Assembly: GCA_038213835.1 (NCBI GenBank) | Contig: JBBQSN010000006.1 | Span: 1 to 36,031 of the forward strand | Direction: 5' to 3' | From: JBBQSN01 sp038213835 | Lineage (GTDB): Bacteria > Actinomycetota > Actinomycetes > Actinomycetales > CAWJMD01 | Length of the DNA: 36,031 bases | In this document: positions 1 through 7,169 of the stretch, piece after piece | Layout of the letters: every line of letters starts with the position of its first letter | Numbering within the stretch: position 1 is the stretch's first letter | The notes under the pieces: generated by a model | The model's input: the letters and a program-made list of their open reading frames with translations, nothing else | What the model was told of the DNA's origin: nothing | The model's database searches: none | Program-made: the position numbers and the translations under genes

Positions 1-53
1 TAGGAATCCGGGGTCCTCTCGAGCGGCGTGGTGCGGGGGTCACGGCCGGATCA

Positions 54-833
54 TCAGCCCGCAGACGATGTGCTGCCCGGCTGCTGACGGGGTCGCGCCG
101 GTGCGGGCGGGGTCGTTGAGGCACACGAGGGAGACGACCGCACCAGCCGTACGCCGGTCGCAAGCAGCCACACGAGCCAGGCGGCGAGGCCGGGCAGCCC
201 CACGAACAGGAGCGCCGAACCGTCCGCGATCGCGAGGCTGGCCGCCCCGGCGGCGAGCAGCAGGCTCCCGCCCACCAGGCCCAACAGGCGCTGCCAAGCC
301 GGAGTTAGCCCGCTCGCGTGGGCCGCCATGGCCGCGCCGATGAAGGTGGTGCCGAGCGCCGGCAGCGCCAGCGCGAACGCTGCCGCATGCAGCTGCCAGG
401 CGAGCTCGAACGCCGGGCTCGGCTCGGCGAGCTCGCCGGCGGGCAGCACGGCTCCGATCCACCGGACGGCGTAGAGCGCGAAGACCGCGGAGAGAGTCGC
501 GCCCGCGGCCACCGCGAGGCGCGACCAGTCCGCGCCCGCACCCCCGCGTCGCCCGACGAGCCCGTGGAGACCGGTCAGGAACCCGAGCAGCAGCGGCAGG
601 TGCAGCGCCTCCTGGCCGACCGCGATCGCGACCACGACCCGGTTCTGCGTGTGCCAGGCGAGCACCTCCTCGATCGGGTCCCCGTAGCCGGGAGCTCCGG
701 CCCAACCAAACATCGCGTTCTGGATCGCCATCGACGCTGCGAGCGCGATCGCGGTCGCGCCGACAACCCGCATCGCCTCCAGGTCGAGGACGTCGGTCGG
801 CCAGCCGTACCGGGCCTGCACCAGAGCCTTCAT
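54..833 (-). CDS. Polytopic membrane protein with a dehydrogenase-like N-terminal leader
   Basis: A 259-residue integral membrane protein of unknown function. From about residue 22 it is dominated by hydrophobic stretches, roughly six membrane segments, ending near residue 232, followed by a Pro/Ser/Thr-rich tail. The first 20 residues are different: MKALVQARYG followed by a DVLDLE stretch is the typical opening of zinc-type medium-chain (NADPH:quinone/alcohol) dehydrogenases. The rest of that enzyme is absent. An internal ATG at 773 (Met21) could be the ancestral start of the membrane protein. The ATG at 833 has a good AAGGAG ribosome site five bases upstream, so the fused frame is probably translated. 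It is divergent from a TetR-type gene, with an operator-like repeat between them, so TetR control is likely. No enzymatic function should be assigned from the leader alone. Confidence 0.75.
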   Translation of the reverse strand: MKALVQARYGWPTDVLDLEAMRVVGATAIALAASMAIQNAMFGWAGAPGYGDPIEEVLAWHTQNRVVVAIAVGQEALHLPLLLGFLTGLHGLVGRRGGAGADWSRLAVAAGATLSAVFALYAVRWIGAVLPAGELAEPSPAFELAWQLHAAAFALALPALGTTFIGAAMAAHASGLTPAWQRLLGLVGGSLLLAAGAASLAIADGSALLFVGLPGLAAWLVWLLATGVRLVRSSPSCASTTPPAPARPRQQPGSTSSAG

Positions 834-844
834 CCTTCTCTCCT

Positions 845-870
845 TTACGTCGTAAGAACGTACGTCGTAA
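845..870. promoter_or_regulatory. Putative TetR operator: two palindrome copies
   Basis: TTACGTCGTAA (845-855) is a palindrome around a central base. A near-identical copy, GTACGTCGTAA, follows at 860-870, so the centres are 15 bp apart. They lie between two divergent start codons (833 and 881). A TACGAT box at 873-878 may be the -10 of the regulator gene. Position and symmetry suggest binding of the adjacent TetR protein to both promoters. Binding itself is inferred. Confidence 0.7.
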
Positions 871-880
871 AGTACGATAG

Positions 881-1567
881 GTGACCGTGCCTGTCAATGC
901 TCGGACCCCGTTGTCCCGTCAGAGGGTGCTGCGAGCCGCAACGACGCTCGCCGACACCGACGGGCTGGACCGGCTGACGATGCGGCGGCTGGGCGCCGAA
1001 CTAGGAGTCGAGGCCATGGCGATCTACCACCACGTGGCCAACAAGTCGGACCTGCTGGACGCGCTCGCGGACCAGGTGGCCGCCGAGGTCGACGACCCGC
1101 CGCTCGGCGCCCCGTGGAAGGAGCAGTTGCGCCACCGTGCGGTCGAGACCCATGCGGCGCTGTTGCGGCACCCCTGGGCCGCGATGCTCTGGGTCACGCA
1201 GACCTCGGGTGTCGGCCCGGCACGGATGGGGCAGATGGACGCCTCGCTCGCGACCCTGCGGGCCGCTGGGTTCCCGCCGACGCTGATGGACCGCGCCTTC
1301 CACATCATCCAGAACCACGTCCTGGGCCATGCCATGCAGGCGGTGACCTTCGCGGCCCAGGCGAGCGCGCCGGGTCGGGACCTCGCGCGCGCGGCGGCGG
1401 ATTTCCTGGCGCGACCGGGCCTCGACACCTACCCGGAGCTGGTCGCGCACGTGCACTGGCACCTGGAGCACCCAAGCAACGAGAGCTCTTTCGAGTTCGG
1501 CCTCGATCTGCTCCTCGACGGACTCGAACGGGCCTTCGCGGCCGGTCCTGGAGGCCCGAAGCGCTGA
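881..1567 (+). CDS. TetR/AcrR family transcriptional regulator, TetR_C type
   Basis: A 228-residue repressor-type regulator. The N-terminal helix-turn-helix (about residues 12-58) has the TetR pattern: TMRRLGAELGVEAMAIYHHV followed by KSDLLDALAD. The remaining all-helical part resembles the TetR C-terminal ligand domain (PF02909 group), which binds small hydrophobic molecules. The start is GTG 881. A second GTG at 887 also fits and would sit 8 bases behind a TACGAT -10 box, so the transcript may be nearly leaderless. The gene is divergent from the membrane protein at 54-833, with the twin palindrome in the 47-bp gap, so autoregulation and control of that gene are likely. The ligand is unknown. 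Confidence 0.92.
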   Translation: MTVPVNARTPLSRQRVLRAATTLADTDGLDRLTMRRLGAELGVEAMAIYHHVANKSDLLDALADQVAAEVDDPPLGAPWKEQLRHRAVETHAALLRHPWAAMLWVTQTSGVGPARMGQMDASLATLRAAGFPPTLMDRAFHIIQNHVLGHAMQAVTFAAQASAPGRDLARAAADFLARPGLDTYPELVAHVHWHLEHPSNESSFEFGLDLLLDGLERAFAAGPGGPKR

Positions 1568-1585
1568 ACGGAACGCCCGAGCGAG

Positions 1586-1996
1586 TCAGGAGGACGTCGG
1601 CCCGGACTCCCCCGCGGCGTGCACGGACGGCGCCTGGAACACCGACGAGTCGTAGTACGTCCGGAACGAGCCGATGGCGTCCTCGCCCCCTCGCAGGATG
1701 CTGACGCCCTGGTACTCCACGGGTCGCCCGTCCTGCAGGGTGCCGGTCGACACCCACTCCAGGACGGCCGCTCCGTCGTCGGTGACCGAGGGCTCGTACC
1801 GGACGTCGACGTCGTCGAAGACCTCGCGGTAGGCCTGCCAGAACCGTCGTGCGCCCTCCTGGCCCTGCTCGTGGCCGCTGGTGTCGGCCTTGGCGAGGGT
1901 CGCGTCATCGGCGAAGAGCGAGACCAACCCGCCGACCTCGCGGTCACGGTGCAGGTGGTCGAGGGCCTCGGTGAACCGGCGTGCCATGTCGTGCAC
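1586..1996 (-). CDS. SnoaL/NTF2-like domain protein
   Basis: A 136-residue single-domain protein with the nuclear-transport-factor-2/SnoaL cone fold: an N-terminal helix beginning MARRFTEALDHL, a loop with FADDATL, helices around ARRFWQAYREVF, and a curved sheet ending near RTYYDSSVF. The family includes polyketide cyclases, isomerases and many proteins of unknown role, so no substrate can be named. I place the start at GTG 1996 because GGGAGG lies eight bases upstream. An ATG at 1987 is the alternative; the frame stays open to 2155 without a good ribosome site. It is convergent with the TetR gene (18-bp gap) and divergent from the radical SAM gene. Confidence 0.78.
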   Translation of the reverse strand: MHDMARRFTEALDHLHRDREVGGLVSLFADDATLAKADTSGHEQGQEGARRFWQAYREVFDDVDVRYEPSVTDDGAAVLEWVSTGTLQDGRPVEYQGVSILRGGEDAIGSFRTYYDSSVFQAPSVHAAGESGPTSS

Positions 1997-2145
1997 GAGA
2001 ACTGCCTCCCTGGGTGCGGACGAAACCTGGTTCGACCATTGACACCCATGCCGGCGGGTCGCGCCACCGGGACCGATCTGCCATCGCGCAGACCTCGACG
2101 GTCGCCCGACGCGCCGCACACGCCCCGCCGTGCGACGGTGCTCGT

Positions 2146-3351
2146 GTGAGCACACATGCCACAGGACCGTCGGACGACGACGTCGACCTGACGACCCCGC
2201 TCGCGCCGGACACGGTGACCACCCCGCACGACGCGAGCGGTGAGGACGCCGCGGTACGCGATCTGACAGGCCTCGCCCCTGCGCCGCGGCCGTCCCGCCG
2301 GTGGCTCCCTCGTCGGGCGGTCGTGACGCCTGCGGCGCTGGATCAACCGCACGGGCGCAGGGTCGTCCAGCGCCTGGAGTCGCTGGGCATCGAGGTGGAG
2401 CGCCTCACGGCGAACAGGTTGACGGGGGTCCGCGGGGCGACCGAGCGCGAGACCTACGCGCGAGCCAAGTCGACCCTGGCTGTGGTCGTCAGCCCTGTCT
2501 CGCGCCGCACGCTGCAGCCGATCTCCCCGAGCGCCGACTGGCGCGTGGACCTCGCCGAGGGATGCCCGGCCCACTGCCAGTACTGCTACCTGGCGGGCTC
2601 CCTCAACGGGCCTCCGGTCACGCGTGTCTACGCCGACCTCGACGACATCCTGAAGAACCTGACCGAGTACGCCCACCGCGGGACGGTCACGAGCCGCAGC
2701 ACCCGCCGTGCCCACGAGGGCACCACGTTCGAGGCGTCCTGCTACACCGACCCGCTCGCGCTCGATCACCTCACCGGTTCGTGGGAGAGGGCCGTGCGCC
2801 ACTTCGGCACGTGGGATGACGACGTCCAGCTGCGGTGGACCACGAAGTACGACGACGTCGAGCGCTTCGTCGGACTCCCCCACGCCGGCAGGACCCGAGT
2901 TCGGCTGTCCGTCAACGCGTTGCCGATCACGACCCGGTTCGAGGGCGGCACGAGCCCGTTGGCTGCCCGGCTCGGCGCCCTGCGGCGGCTCGCGCTGGAC
3001 GGGTACCCGGTGGGGCTCACGATCGCGCCGATCATGCCGCTGCCCGACTGGCGCGAGCACTACGACGAGCTCCTCCGGCAGGTGGCTGCGGCCGTCGACG
3101 GCGTCGCCGGTCTCGACCTCACCGCCGAGCTCATCACGCACCGCTTCACACCGGGCAGCAAGGACGTCCTGACCGGCTGGTACCCGAGGACACGGCTCGA
3201 GATGGACGAGGGGTCGCGCAGCCGCAAGCACGGCAAGTTCGGCAACGTGAAGTACGTGTACCCGGCGGACGTCATGCGCGAGCTCAGGGTGTGGTTCACC
3301 GCCCGCATCGCCGAGACCGTGCCCGGGTGCCGCGTCCTCTACTGGACCTGA
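2146..3351 (+). CDS. Spore photoproduct lyase family radical SAM protein
   Basis: A 401-residue radical S-adenosylmethionine protein. The iron-sulfur ligands are C140, C144 and C147 (CPAHCQYCYL). The rest follows the spore photoproduct lyase family closely: FEASCYTDPLALDHL, LRWTTKYDDV, FEGGTS, ELITHRFT, YPRTRLEMDE and a KYVYP...LYWT ending. In true lyases a cysteine in the CTSD segment donates the hydrogen that completes repair of the thymine dimer (C141 in B. subtilis); C199 here occupies the equivalent place. The first 50 residues are an acidic, probably disordered extension. The host lineage does not form endospores, so the substrate may be another thymine lesion or something else. The GTG start lies six bases after GACGGT, with no ribosome site, so it is probably leaderless. 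Confidence 0.9.
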   Translation: MSTHATGPSDDDVDLTTPLAPDTVTTPHDASGEDAAVRDLTGLAPAPRPSRRWLPRRAVVTPAALDQPHGRRVVQRLESLGIEVERLTANRLTGVRGATERETYARAKSTLAVVVSPVSRRTLQPISPSADWRVDLAEGCPAHCQYCYLAGSLNGPPVTRVYADLDDILKNLTEYAHRGTVTSRSTRRAHEGTTFEASCYTDPLALDHLTGSWERAVRHFGTWDDDVQLRWTTKYDDVERFVGLPHAGRTRVRLSVNALPITTRFEGGTSPLAARLGALRRLALDGYPVGLTIAPIMPLPDWREHYDELLRQVAAAVDGVAGLDLTAELITHRFTPGSKDVLTGWYPRTRLEMDEGSRSRKHGKFGNVKYVYPADVMRELRVWFTARIAETVPGCRVLYWT

Positions 3352-3363
3352 CGGTCCACCCGT

Positions 3364-3720
3364 TCAAGGCCGGGTCGTCGAACGCGTTCGCGCACAACGG
3401 ATGCACAGTCGCGCGAGCGGCATCGCCTCCAGCCGCTCCTCCCCCACCGGTCGGCCGCAGTCCTCGCACGTCCCGTAGCGGCCGGCGTCCACCCTCTCGA
3501 CGGCGGCGTCGACCTCGTCCAGCTGGGTGCGGGCCCGGTGGATCAACGCGTCGACCTGCGACCGCTCGAACGCGATCGTGGAACCCTCTGGGTCGTGCTC
3601 GTCGTCGGCGTTGGTGTCGCGCGAGGCCGCGACCACGTCGTCGAAGTCGCCCGTCAGCCGGGCGAGCCGGTGCAGCGTCTGCTGACGCTCGTCCTCGAGG
3701 ACCCGGCGGGTGTCGTCCAC
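3364..3720 (-). CDS. DksA/TraR family C4 zinc-finger protein
   Basis: A 118-residue protein with an N-terminal helical hairpin (about residues 1-80) and a C-terminal four-cysteine zinc finger: CEDCGRPVGEERLEAMPL then CIRCA. In E. coli DksA this fold enters the RNA polymerase secondary channel and works with ppGpp on promoters. Actinobacterial members are common and mostly uncharacterised. An acidic segment (DDEHDPEG) lies near the hairpin turn. The gene is 37 bases downstream of, and on the same strand as, the alarmone-synthetase fusion, which suggests one transcript. The start is GTG 3720, with a CAGCAT box six bases upstream. It is convergent with the radical SAM gene. Confidence 0.88.
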   Translation of the reverse strand: MDDTRRVLEDERQQTLHRLARLTGDFDDVVAASRDTNADDEHDPEGSTIAFERSQVDALIHRARTQLDEVDAAVERVDAGRYGTCEDCGRPVGEERLEAMPLARLCIRCARTRSTTRP

Positions 3721-3757
3721 CGCCTCATGCTGCCACCCGTCGGTGACTCGGCGTCCC

Positions 3758-5536
3758 TCAACCGGTCAGCTTCTCGAGCCGCGCCCGGAGCGCCGACTCG
3801 CGGTGTGCGTTGCCGCTGAGCCTCACGTACCGGTCCGCGTAGGTGGCGAGCAACGCGTCGTCGAGGCGACGGACCGCGCCGGGCGGGTAGCGGTAGCCCA
3901 TCCGCTCGATGACGGCCTCGGCGTCGATCGCGCGCAGCACCCCGCCGAGCTCGTCGAGCGAGACGATGCCGAGCTCCAGCAGCAGCCCCGAGATCCAGGC
4001 GTAATGGTCGGTGCGCGACCAGCCTGCCTCCGCGTACTGTCCGGCGAGGAACGCGGCGAGCTCGCGCGGGCTGATCCGCGGGTCGTCGTCCTCCGGGGCG
4101 GGCGAGTGCGTCGTCATGCCCGCCTGCAGCCTGTCCCGGATCGTCGAGAACTCGCGGTCCGCGAGCTCGAGCAACCCGGCGGCGAGGGTGAACCGTCGGT
4201 CGAGGTCCGGTACGTGCTCGTCGGGAATCGTTCCCTTGTAACGGATGTCGTGCTCGAACTCGGCCCAGGCGTGCTGCAGCACCGTGCGGATCTGCACCTG
4301 GGCACGGCGACCTCGCAGGGCCGCGTGAGCCGGCTGGGTCTCGCGCGCCGCGTCGAGGCCGACCAGCAGGTGTCGGCTGGCGTACCCGAACCGGCCCTTG
4401 CTCGCGGTCTCCACTCCCATGTCCCGGTCGTCGACCACCACCACCTGGTCGTCGAGCAGGTCGGCGACGGCGGCGACGTCGCTGTGGACGTAGGTGATCA
4501 CCCGGATGCCGAGGGTGTCGGTGATCTGCGCGAGCGGGTCGTCGAAGCTGGGCACGCCGTCGACCGCGCGTGCGGCCTTCGCCGCGAACGAGGTGACGCT
4601 CTTGGCCCGCCCCGTGACGCTCAGGTAGTTGATTCCGGCGTCGTCGAGGATCGCGGTGACGAGGGCGACCCAGCTCTCGGCCGCCACCGTCAGCTCGGGG
4701 TGCTGCGCCGCGTACTCGCGCACAGCCGAACGGGCGACGTCCTCGGGCTCGGGTTCCGCGGCGACCCGCCGCTGCCGAGGGGTCGGCGTCAGGCCGGCAG
4801 GCAGGGTCGGGGTCACGATGTAGCCGGTCTCGCCGTCGCCGTACGTGGTCGTGGCCTCGGGTCGCTGCTGGGCGAAGAGCCCGACGTACGCGGCGAGCAC
4901 GGCATCGACCTGGTCCTCGACCACCCGCAGGTCGCTCTTGCGGCGCGCAGTGTCGACGGCGCGTCGCAGCGCGGCCCAGTCCCCCGACGCCGGGGCATCG
5001 TCGATCAGGTGCAGCGCGGGCGAGGCGGCGGTCAGCCCCTCGAGCAGCCCGATCAGCACCTGCAGCTCGGCCCGCAGGCCCTCGAGGTCCCGTCCCGGCT
5101 TGTTCTTGTACTTCAGCGTCCGGCCGAGCCGGAACAGCGCCACCGTGGCCGGGTGGGGGTAGACCTCGATCGCCCGCCGTGCCCGGCCCGACCGTGGGTT
5201 GATGTCGAGCCCGAGCAGCGCGCAGACCCGGGCGCCGCGTGGACGCTCGCGGAACTCGGGCTTGCCGGTGTTGGACGGGTGGGCGCCGGCGTCGAACCGA
5301 GCGAAGTCCGCGTTCAATGCTGCCTCGGCCGGGCGGTTGCCGGTCGGGTTCGTGACGATCAGAGGCGCGTCGATCGCGACCAGGCAGTCCCCGGCTACAT
5401 AGGGGGCCAGCGCGTCAGCGATCTGCTCGTCGGTGCGCACGCTCGAGACGTGGACGAGCCGACCGGCGTCGTCCAGGACGGCGAGGCCGGTGGGGTTCTT
5501 CTCGCCCCAGGCGAGGTCGACTCCGACGAGGTGCAC
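3758..5536 (-). CDS. RNase H-fold (DUF429) / (p)ppGpp synthetase fusion, RelZ-like
   Basis: A 592-residue two-domain protein. Residues 1-245 are a DUF429 domain of RNase H fold: VGVDLAW (D7), VAIDAPL (D56), IEVYPHPA (E124), EDQVDAV (D208/D211) and a GETGYIVTP closing strand. Residues 280-440 are a RelA/SpoT synthetase domain: GRAKSVTSFAAK (K312, K320), DTLGIRVI (D340), FGYASRHL (384-390) and QIRTVLQHAWAEFEHDIRYK. No HD hydrolase, TGS or ACT domain is present. A helical tail follows to 592. The layout and length match M. smegmatis RelZ (MS_RHII-RSD), reported to combine RNase HII and pppGpp-synthetase activities. Odd point: Q413 sits where most synthetases have the catalytic Glu of E-x-Q-x-R-T. 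The start is GTG 5536, chosen because the DUF429 strand begins there. A DksA-like gene follows 37 bases downstream. Confidence 0.88.
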   Translation of the reverse strand: MHLVGVDLAWGEKNPTGLAVLDDAGRLVHVSSVRTDEQIADALAPYVAGDCLVAIDAPLIVTNPTGNRPAEAALNADFARFDAGAHPSNTGKPEFRERPRGARVCALLGLDINPRSGRARRAIEVYPHPATVALFRLGRTLKYKNKPGRDLEGLRAELQVLIGLLEGLTAASPALHLIDDAPASGDWAALRRAVDTARRKSDLRVVEDQVDAVLAAYVGLFAQQRPEATTTYGDGETGYIVTPTLPAGLTPTPRQRRVAAEPEPEDVARSAVREYAAQHPELTVAAESWVALVTAILDDAGINYLSVTGRAKSVTSFAAKAARAVDGVPSFDDPLAQITDTLGIRVITYVHSDVAAVADLLDDQVVVVDDRDMGVETASKGRFGYASRHLLVGLDAARETQPAHAALRGRRAQVQIRTVLQHAWAEFEHDIRYKGTIPDEHVPDLDRRFTLAAGLLELADREFSTIRDRLQAGMTTHSPAPEDDDPRISPRELAAFLAGQYAEAGWSRTDHYAWISGLLLELGIVSLDELGGVLRAIDAEAVIERMGYRYPPGAVRRLDDALLATYADRYVRLSGNAHRESALRARLEKLTG

Positions 5537-5626
5537 GGGGCCAGACTGCCGCACCGTGACCGCTTGCCGCGCCGCGGCCACGAACGGCGCGTCGTCCGAG
5601 CCCTTCCGGTCGCGTGTTGGCCTGCC

Positions 5627-5632
5627 TAAGGT
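5627..5632 (+). promoter_or_regulatory. -10 box TAAGGT, leaderless start
   Basis: TAAGGT ends six bases before the ATG at 5639 and there is no ribosome-binding site in between, so transcription should begin at or next to the start codon. No clear -35 box is seen. Confidence 0.5.
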
Positions 5633-5638
5633 CCTCCC

Positions 5639-6022
5639 ATGGCCATCCTGTGGACCCTGGGCTGTGACGCGGTCGATCCCCAGCCTCTCGCGCGGTTCTG
5701 GGCGCTCGCGCTGGGCTACGTCCTCGAGCCCGGCTTCGACGAGCCCGACAACGCCTCGATCCTCGATCCGGACGGGGTCGGGCCTGCCATCGGCTTCCTC
5801 CGCGTGCCCGAGCCGAAGACCTCCAAGAACCGGATGCACGTCGACGTCCGGGTCGCCGGCGAACCGCCGTGGGTCCCCGAGGAGCGCGAGCGGCTGGCGC
5901 GCGCCAAGGTCGACGAGCTCGTGGAGGCAGGGGCCACCCGGGTGCGCGAGGAGCGCTACGGCGACGACCTCGGCCACGTCGTGATGCTCGATCCGGAGGG
6001 GAACGAGTTCTGCGTCGCCTGA
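5639..6022 (+). CDS. VOC (glyoxalase-like) family protein
   Basis: A 127-residue protein of the vicinal-oxygen-chelate superfamily, glyoxalase_6 type. It shows one long module: a strand beginning ILWTLGCDAVDP, the FWALALGY helix, FLRVPEPKTSKNRMHVDV, and the ending VVMLDPEGNEFCVA. The histidine of MHVDV and the acidic residue of GNEFC are typical metal-ligand positions. The family includes dioxygenases, glyoxalases and antibiotic-binding proteins, so the substrate is open. It is divergent from the alarmone-synthetase fusion and appears leaderless. The 3' side faces the long inverted repeat at 6083-6150. Confidence 0.88.
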   Translation: MAILWTLGCDAVDPQPLARFWALALGYVLEPGFDEPDNASILDPDGVGPAIGFLRVPEPKTSKNRMHVDVRVAGEPPWVPEERERLARAKVDELVEAGATRVREERYGDDLGHVVMLDPEGNEFCVA

Positions 6023-6082
6023 GTGCAGCACGTGGCTGCGGCAGGACGGTGCCTAGGGGGCAGCCCTTCCGGTGGTCGCGAA

Positions 6083-6150
6083 GGTGATATCACCCAGGCG
6101 GATACCGGCGGCGCGAGCGCAGCGCCGATATCCGGCTCCGTGATGTCGCC
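6083..6150. repeat. 68-bp imperfect inverted repeat between convergent genes
   Basis: The arms fold into one long imperfect hairpin. GGATACCGGCG (6100-6110) pairs with CGCCGATATCC (6123-6133), with one mismatch. The outer parts, GATATCAC (6086-6093) and GTGATGTC (6140-6147), pair with one mismatch. The left end also contains the perfect palindrome GGTGATATCACC (6083-6094). It lies between the stop codons of the VOC gene (6022) and the epimerase gene (6282), so a bidirectional terminator is the simplest reading. A mobile repetitive unit is possible. The rest of 6023-6281 shows no gene. Confidence 0.7.
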
Positions 6151-6281
6151 CGTCACGACGCCCGCGGCGACGCCGCCCCCGGTTCAGACCAACCAGGCGC
6201 CGCCCATCCGTCGACGTCGTTCCCGAGCCGGTGCAGGGTGTCGCGGCGCCGCTGCTCGCCAAGTGCGTGGGGTCGACTCGC

Positions 6282-7169
6282 TCACCGCAACGAGACCCGC
6301 TGGGTCAGCGTGTGCGCGCCGCCCGGCACGATCGTCACCGCGCCGGCACCGGTGTTCGCCGCCTCGACGCAGACGTACTCGCGCCACTCCCCGTCATCGA
6401 GGTCGACGAAAGCAGACCCCTTCTCCTGAGACGGGTTCCAGACCACCGTGGTGGCCGAGCCGTTCTTGGCGACCTCGATCGTGCGGGCCAGCGCGGGGTC
6501 GTGAACCAGCACCGGTCCGGTCGCGTCGTAGACGCGGTCGACCTCACCGTCGACCACCAGGTGGCCCTCCTGCACCTCGCGGACGGGTCGACCGCGGGCT
6601 GCCGACGCCACCTTGTCGAGGTACGGCGCCCCGTCGAGCCCCTCGAGGCGGACCTGCGAGACGTCCCCGACGCGCAGGTAGGTGTGCAGGGCCATCTCGA
6701 CGGTGACCTCGGCGGTGCCGGTGTTCGAGGCCTCCAGGGCCACCTCCATCGCGTCGGGTCCGAGCAGGGTCACGAACACGGCGGTCACGCCGGCCGGCAC
6801 CTGCGCCGCCCCGTCGGCGCCCTGCAGCTGTGCCGGACCGAGCAACCACCGCGTCACCAGGGTCCCGTCGACCAGGTCGCTGGCCAGCTCCTCCCAGGCC
6901 ACGAGGCGAGCCGGTCCGTGCGAGGGCACGAGGTCGCCGCGGGGCCCGTTGCCGAACCACGGGAAGCACACAGGGACGCCACCGTGCACGACCCGGTCAG
7001 CAGGCCCCTGATGCCGCGCGCCGGCGAACACGACCTCCTCGGCACCTGCTGGGCGCCATCGGGTCACCTGGGCCCCGCGCGCCCGCATCTCGGCCACGAC
7101 CACGCCGTCGTCGCGCACCTGCACGACCTCGCCGTCGGGCGAACCGAGCCGTGACAGCTCGCGGCTCAC
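6282..7169 (-). CDS. Glucose-6-phosphate 1-epimerase / aldose 1-epimerase family
   Basis: A 295-residue galactose-mutarotase-fold protein of the YeaD (D-hexose-6-phosphate mutarotase) group, which interconverts alpha and beta anomers of hexose 6-phosphates in the cytosol. Recognisable segments are GGVPVCFPWFG, PSHGPARLVAWE (active-site His), ALHTYLRVGD (second conserved His), a VYDATG strand, VVWNPSQEKG and EYVCVEAAN (catalytic Glu). The start is GTG 7169, which overlaps the TGA of the upstream YciO-like gene as GTGA, so the two are translationally coupled. The frame is open further upstream, but that part is inside the YciO gene. The coupled product has no obvious metabolic link to sugars. 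Confidence 0.9.
   Translation of the reverse strand: MSRELSRLGSPDGEVVQVRDDGVVVAEMRARGAQVTRWRPAGAEEVVFAGARHQGPADRVVHGGVPVCFPWFGNGPRGDLVPSHGPARLVAWEELASDLVDGTLVTRWLLGPAQLQGADGAAQVPAGVTAVFVTLLGPDAMEVALEASNTGTAEVTVEMALHTYLRVGDVSQVRLEGLDGAPYLDKVASAARGRPVREVQEGHLVVDGEVDRVYDATGPVLVHDPALARTIEVAKNGSATTVVWNPSQEKGSAFVDLDDGEWREYVCVEAANTGAGAVTIVPGGAHTLTQRVSLR

Noticed and set aside
54..833. Annotating the first gene as a dehydrogenase
   Set aside because: Only the first 20 residues resemble one; the Rossmann fold, NADPH and zinc sites are absent.
3710..5629. A 639-codon plus-strand frame
   Set aside because: Antisense to the DUF429-RSH fusion, whose motifs on the minus strand are unmistakable.
6023..6281. 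A small gene in the gap after the VOC protein
   Set aside because: The short frames here have no ribosome site or homology; the sequence is explained by the long inverted repeat.
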